This document shows positions 63,541 through 64,000 of a DNA stretch of 64,000 nt, piece after piece. A program made the translations under genes and the position numbers. The number at the start of each line of letters is the position of its first letter. The first letter of the stretch is position 1. The DNA is from Zizania palustris (Eukaryota > Streptophyta > Magnoliopsida > Poales > Poaceae), in contig JAAALK010000287.1 of NCBI GenBank assembly GCA_019279435.1, positions 23,684,162-23,748,161 of the forward strand, read 5' to 3'. Below the pieces are notes generated by a model. That model was not told where the DNA came from. It searched no databases and saw nothing but the letters and a program-made list of their open reading frames with translations.

Positions 63541-63544
63541 CTCA

Positions 63545-64000
63545 TGTGTCGATGAAGATGTCGATATTGAGCTTCACTATATCCTATCTCCTTGTGTATC
63601 CCTGCCATGATTAGTAGTAGACAAGAAACATACAAATAATATGTACGCTCCTATTAACTACAAGATTGTGAAGGCACAACATCACACTCGCTCAATCTTG
63701 TATCAAGCTCTTACAAGTTCTTACCAATGCAAGCATGAAGGTGTTGTACACCGACTTAACCACAAACACCACGGAGATTAGATGTATCGATGCTTTGGAA
63801 AATACTTGGTTGTACAAGTTGTAGTCAAATCTTTGGAGCTCTAGGTAAGCTGAAATATGTAGCAAGGAAAACTAGAACCACATTAGCATAAGCAAATTGA
63901 ATAATTGTTCAACGTCGGTATTGTGCTGATCCTAGGCTTGAACGTACTAGAGACGCGAGCCTAGACACAAACGATACCACCAAACCGATAATGGTAGAAC
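63545..64000. repeat. Probable LTR of another retroelement (partial, runs off the window)
   Basis: At 63545 the pol reading of the Sirevirus stops abruptly and a sequence starting tgtgtcgatgaagatgtcga begins, a possible TG left end of an LTR. Its interior (for example catattatttgtatgtttct and tgcgtctctag-like text on the - strand) resembles LTRs of rice retroelements, but the family is not known to me. The right end is outside the window, so neither a target duplication nor the length can be tested. The preceding five bases are tctca. Confidence 0.45.

Larger units (their letters stand above)
57602..63544 (-). mobile_element. Copia/Sirevirus-type LTR retrotransposon, decayed, 5' part missing
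   Basis: In - strand order: pol remnants (63540-60723), a 1.1-kb noncoding region rich in polypurine tracts, then the 3' LTR (59593-57602). The order integrase, RT, RNase H defines Ty1/copia. Polypurine tract repetition and CG-rich palindromic LTR motifs fit Sirevirus. Gag, protease and the 5' LTR are not in the window. The element entered an older ORF at 57601/57602, and it is itself interrupted near 63545. Confidence 0.82.

Overview
This is nuclear DNA of a plant, most likely a grass close to rice (Oryza). The reasons are genes with GC-rich first exons and many introns, pyrimidine-rich leaders, and a dense cover of small fold-back elements, hAT, CACTA and Helitron elements, a LINE and LTR retroelements. 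No prokaryotic or organellar gene organisation is seen.

Two intact protein-coding genes can be modelled exon by exon, both on the + strand. At 16.58-20.59 kb there is a six-exon, three-RRM RNA-binding protein of the plant RBP45/RBP47 type (438 aa). At 35.86-39.53 kb there is a ten-exon protein with an N-terminal MIP1-type coiled coil and a C-terminal DUF547 domain (647 aa). All splice phases agree in both. An orphan first exon resembling a plant PTPMT1-like dual-specificity phosphatase lies on the - strand at 3.47-3.69 kb.

Layout. 0-1 kb: end of an LTR. 3.5-3.7 kb: phosphatase exon. 5.2-5.7 kb: a dispersed repeat related to one at 54.8-55.5 kb. 6.9-8.3 kb: a gypsy-like LTR and primer-binding region. 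8.4-10.8 kb: a decayed LINE split by a 791-bp hAT element. 11-16 kb: intergenic DNA with fold-back elements and a long (TC)46 microsatellite. 16.5-20.9 kb: RNA-binding protein gene with a fold-back element in intron 5. 21-25 kb: two related long-terminal-repeat fold-backs, other small elements and a 42-bp tandem repeat. 25.19-28.14 kb: a 2.95-kb solo LTR with a perfect 5-bp target duplication. 28-35 kb: intergenic DNA with two hAT elements. 35.9-39.5 kb: MIP1/DUF547 gene. 43.68-50.97 kb: a 7.3-kb Helitron carrying pieces of host genes, including apyrase and mitochondrial Hsp70. 53-54.1 kb: another fold-back and CACTA ends. 55.3-57.6 kb: the 3' part of an older retroelement with a broken ORF. 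57.60-63.54 kb: a decayed Copia/Sirevirus-type element (- strand) inserted in that ORF. From 63.545 kb to the end: probably yet another LTR inserted in the Sirevirus.

The two intact genes do not appear functionally linked. The most interesting content is the gene-capturing Helitron, the nested retroelement stack, and a family of fold-back elements that share termini but have unrelated cores.
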